This document shows positions 63,901 through 64,000 of a DNA stretch of 64,000 nucleotides, piece by piece. This stretch comes from Amblyomma americanum. Taxonomy: Eukaryota > Arthropoda > Arachnida > Ixodida > Ixodidae. Position numbers and translations under genes: made by a program. The stretch is taken from positions 156,896,099 through 156,960,098 of the forward strand of contig NC_135502.1 of NCBI RefSeq assembly GCF_052857255.1, written 5' to 3'. Each line of letters opens with the position of its first letter. Position 1 is the stretch's first letter. Below the pieces are notes generated by a model. The model was not told the origin of the DNA. It was given only the letters and a program-made list of their open reading frames with translations, and did not search any database.

Positions 63901-64000
63901 CAACTTTTTCTGGTAACATGAACAGGGACCATAAGCATGCCAGCTGTCTCTCTTCTTATGTTGTATTGCATTTAGTTGTGGCCACAACTACTTGTTACAG

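Overview
The window looks like intergenic, repeat-saturated nuclear DNA from an arthropod, most probably an ixodid tick. I infer this from tRNA-headed SINEs of the kind described in ticks (Ruka-like), many Penelope-like elements (PLEs), CR1/L2-type LINEs, Ty3/gypsy elements and DNA transposons of animal type, spliceosomal introns inside transposase genes, and the absence of bacterial gene organisation. I find no host gene I can name. Nearly everything recognisable is a mobile element, most of it broken. The exception is one PLE whose reading frame is intact.

Layout: 0-0.55 kb, two tandem tRNA-type SINE copies. 2.2-6.4 kb, a minus-strand LINE (LINE-1) with tandem 5' units, interrupted at 4.15-4.93 kb by a chimeric block. 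6.6-10.2 kb, an intact PLE (PLE-A) with a ~1 kb inverted copy of its own 3' part. 10.4-11.1 kb, a SINE and a LINE gag fragment. 11.3-11.8 kb, a palindromic 30-bp minisatellite. 12.2-13.3 kb, a LINE 3' end (LINE-3). 13.3-14.5 kb, a hairpin plus PLE-E. 16.0-19.05 kb, head-to-head PLE-B copies. 20.1-20.3 kb, a 19-bp minisatellite. 21.2-25.4 kb, a decayed gypsy element (gypsy-1) with inserted endonuclease-like and SINE sequence. 25.4-29.1 kb, unclassified. 29.2-30.8 kb, head-to-head PLE-C. 30.8-35.1 kb, unclassified.

35.1-46.9 kb is a nest. PLE-D (minus) was split by a gypsy element of the gag-protease-integrase type (gypsy-2, 36717-45732). The 3' LTR of gypsy-2 was itself split by LINE-2 (41469-44895). 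A plus-strand PLE-D copy follows. 49.9-54.9 kb holds a convergent pair: a DDE_Tnp_4 (PIF/Harbinger, ISL2EU-like) transposase on plus and a SWIM zinc finger plus YqaJ-nuclease gene on minus. 55.5-56.4 kb is a solo LTR of the gypsy-2 family. 57.6-63.9 kb holds two blocks of Kolobok-like transposase, with a mariner after the first.

The elements are connected by nesting rather than by pathway. PLE RT plus GIY-YIG proteins copy PLEs, LINE proteins probably mobilise the SINEs, and the DDE and YqaJ genes probably belong to one two-gene DNA transposon. Three things merit most attention: the near-identical inverted block shared by 4.15-4.93 and 35.08-35.86 kb, whose edges coincide with a splice-acceptor-like site and a SINE tail; the repeated head-to-head PLE architecture; and the transposase/YqaJ pair.
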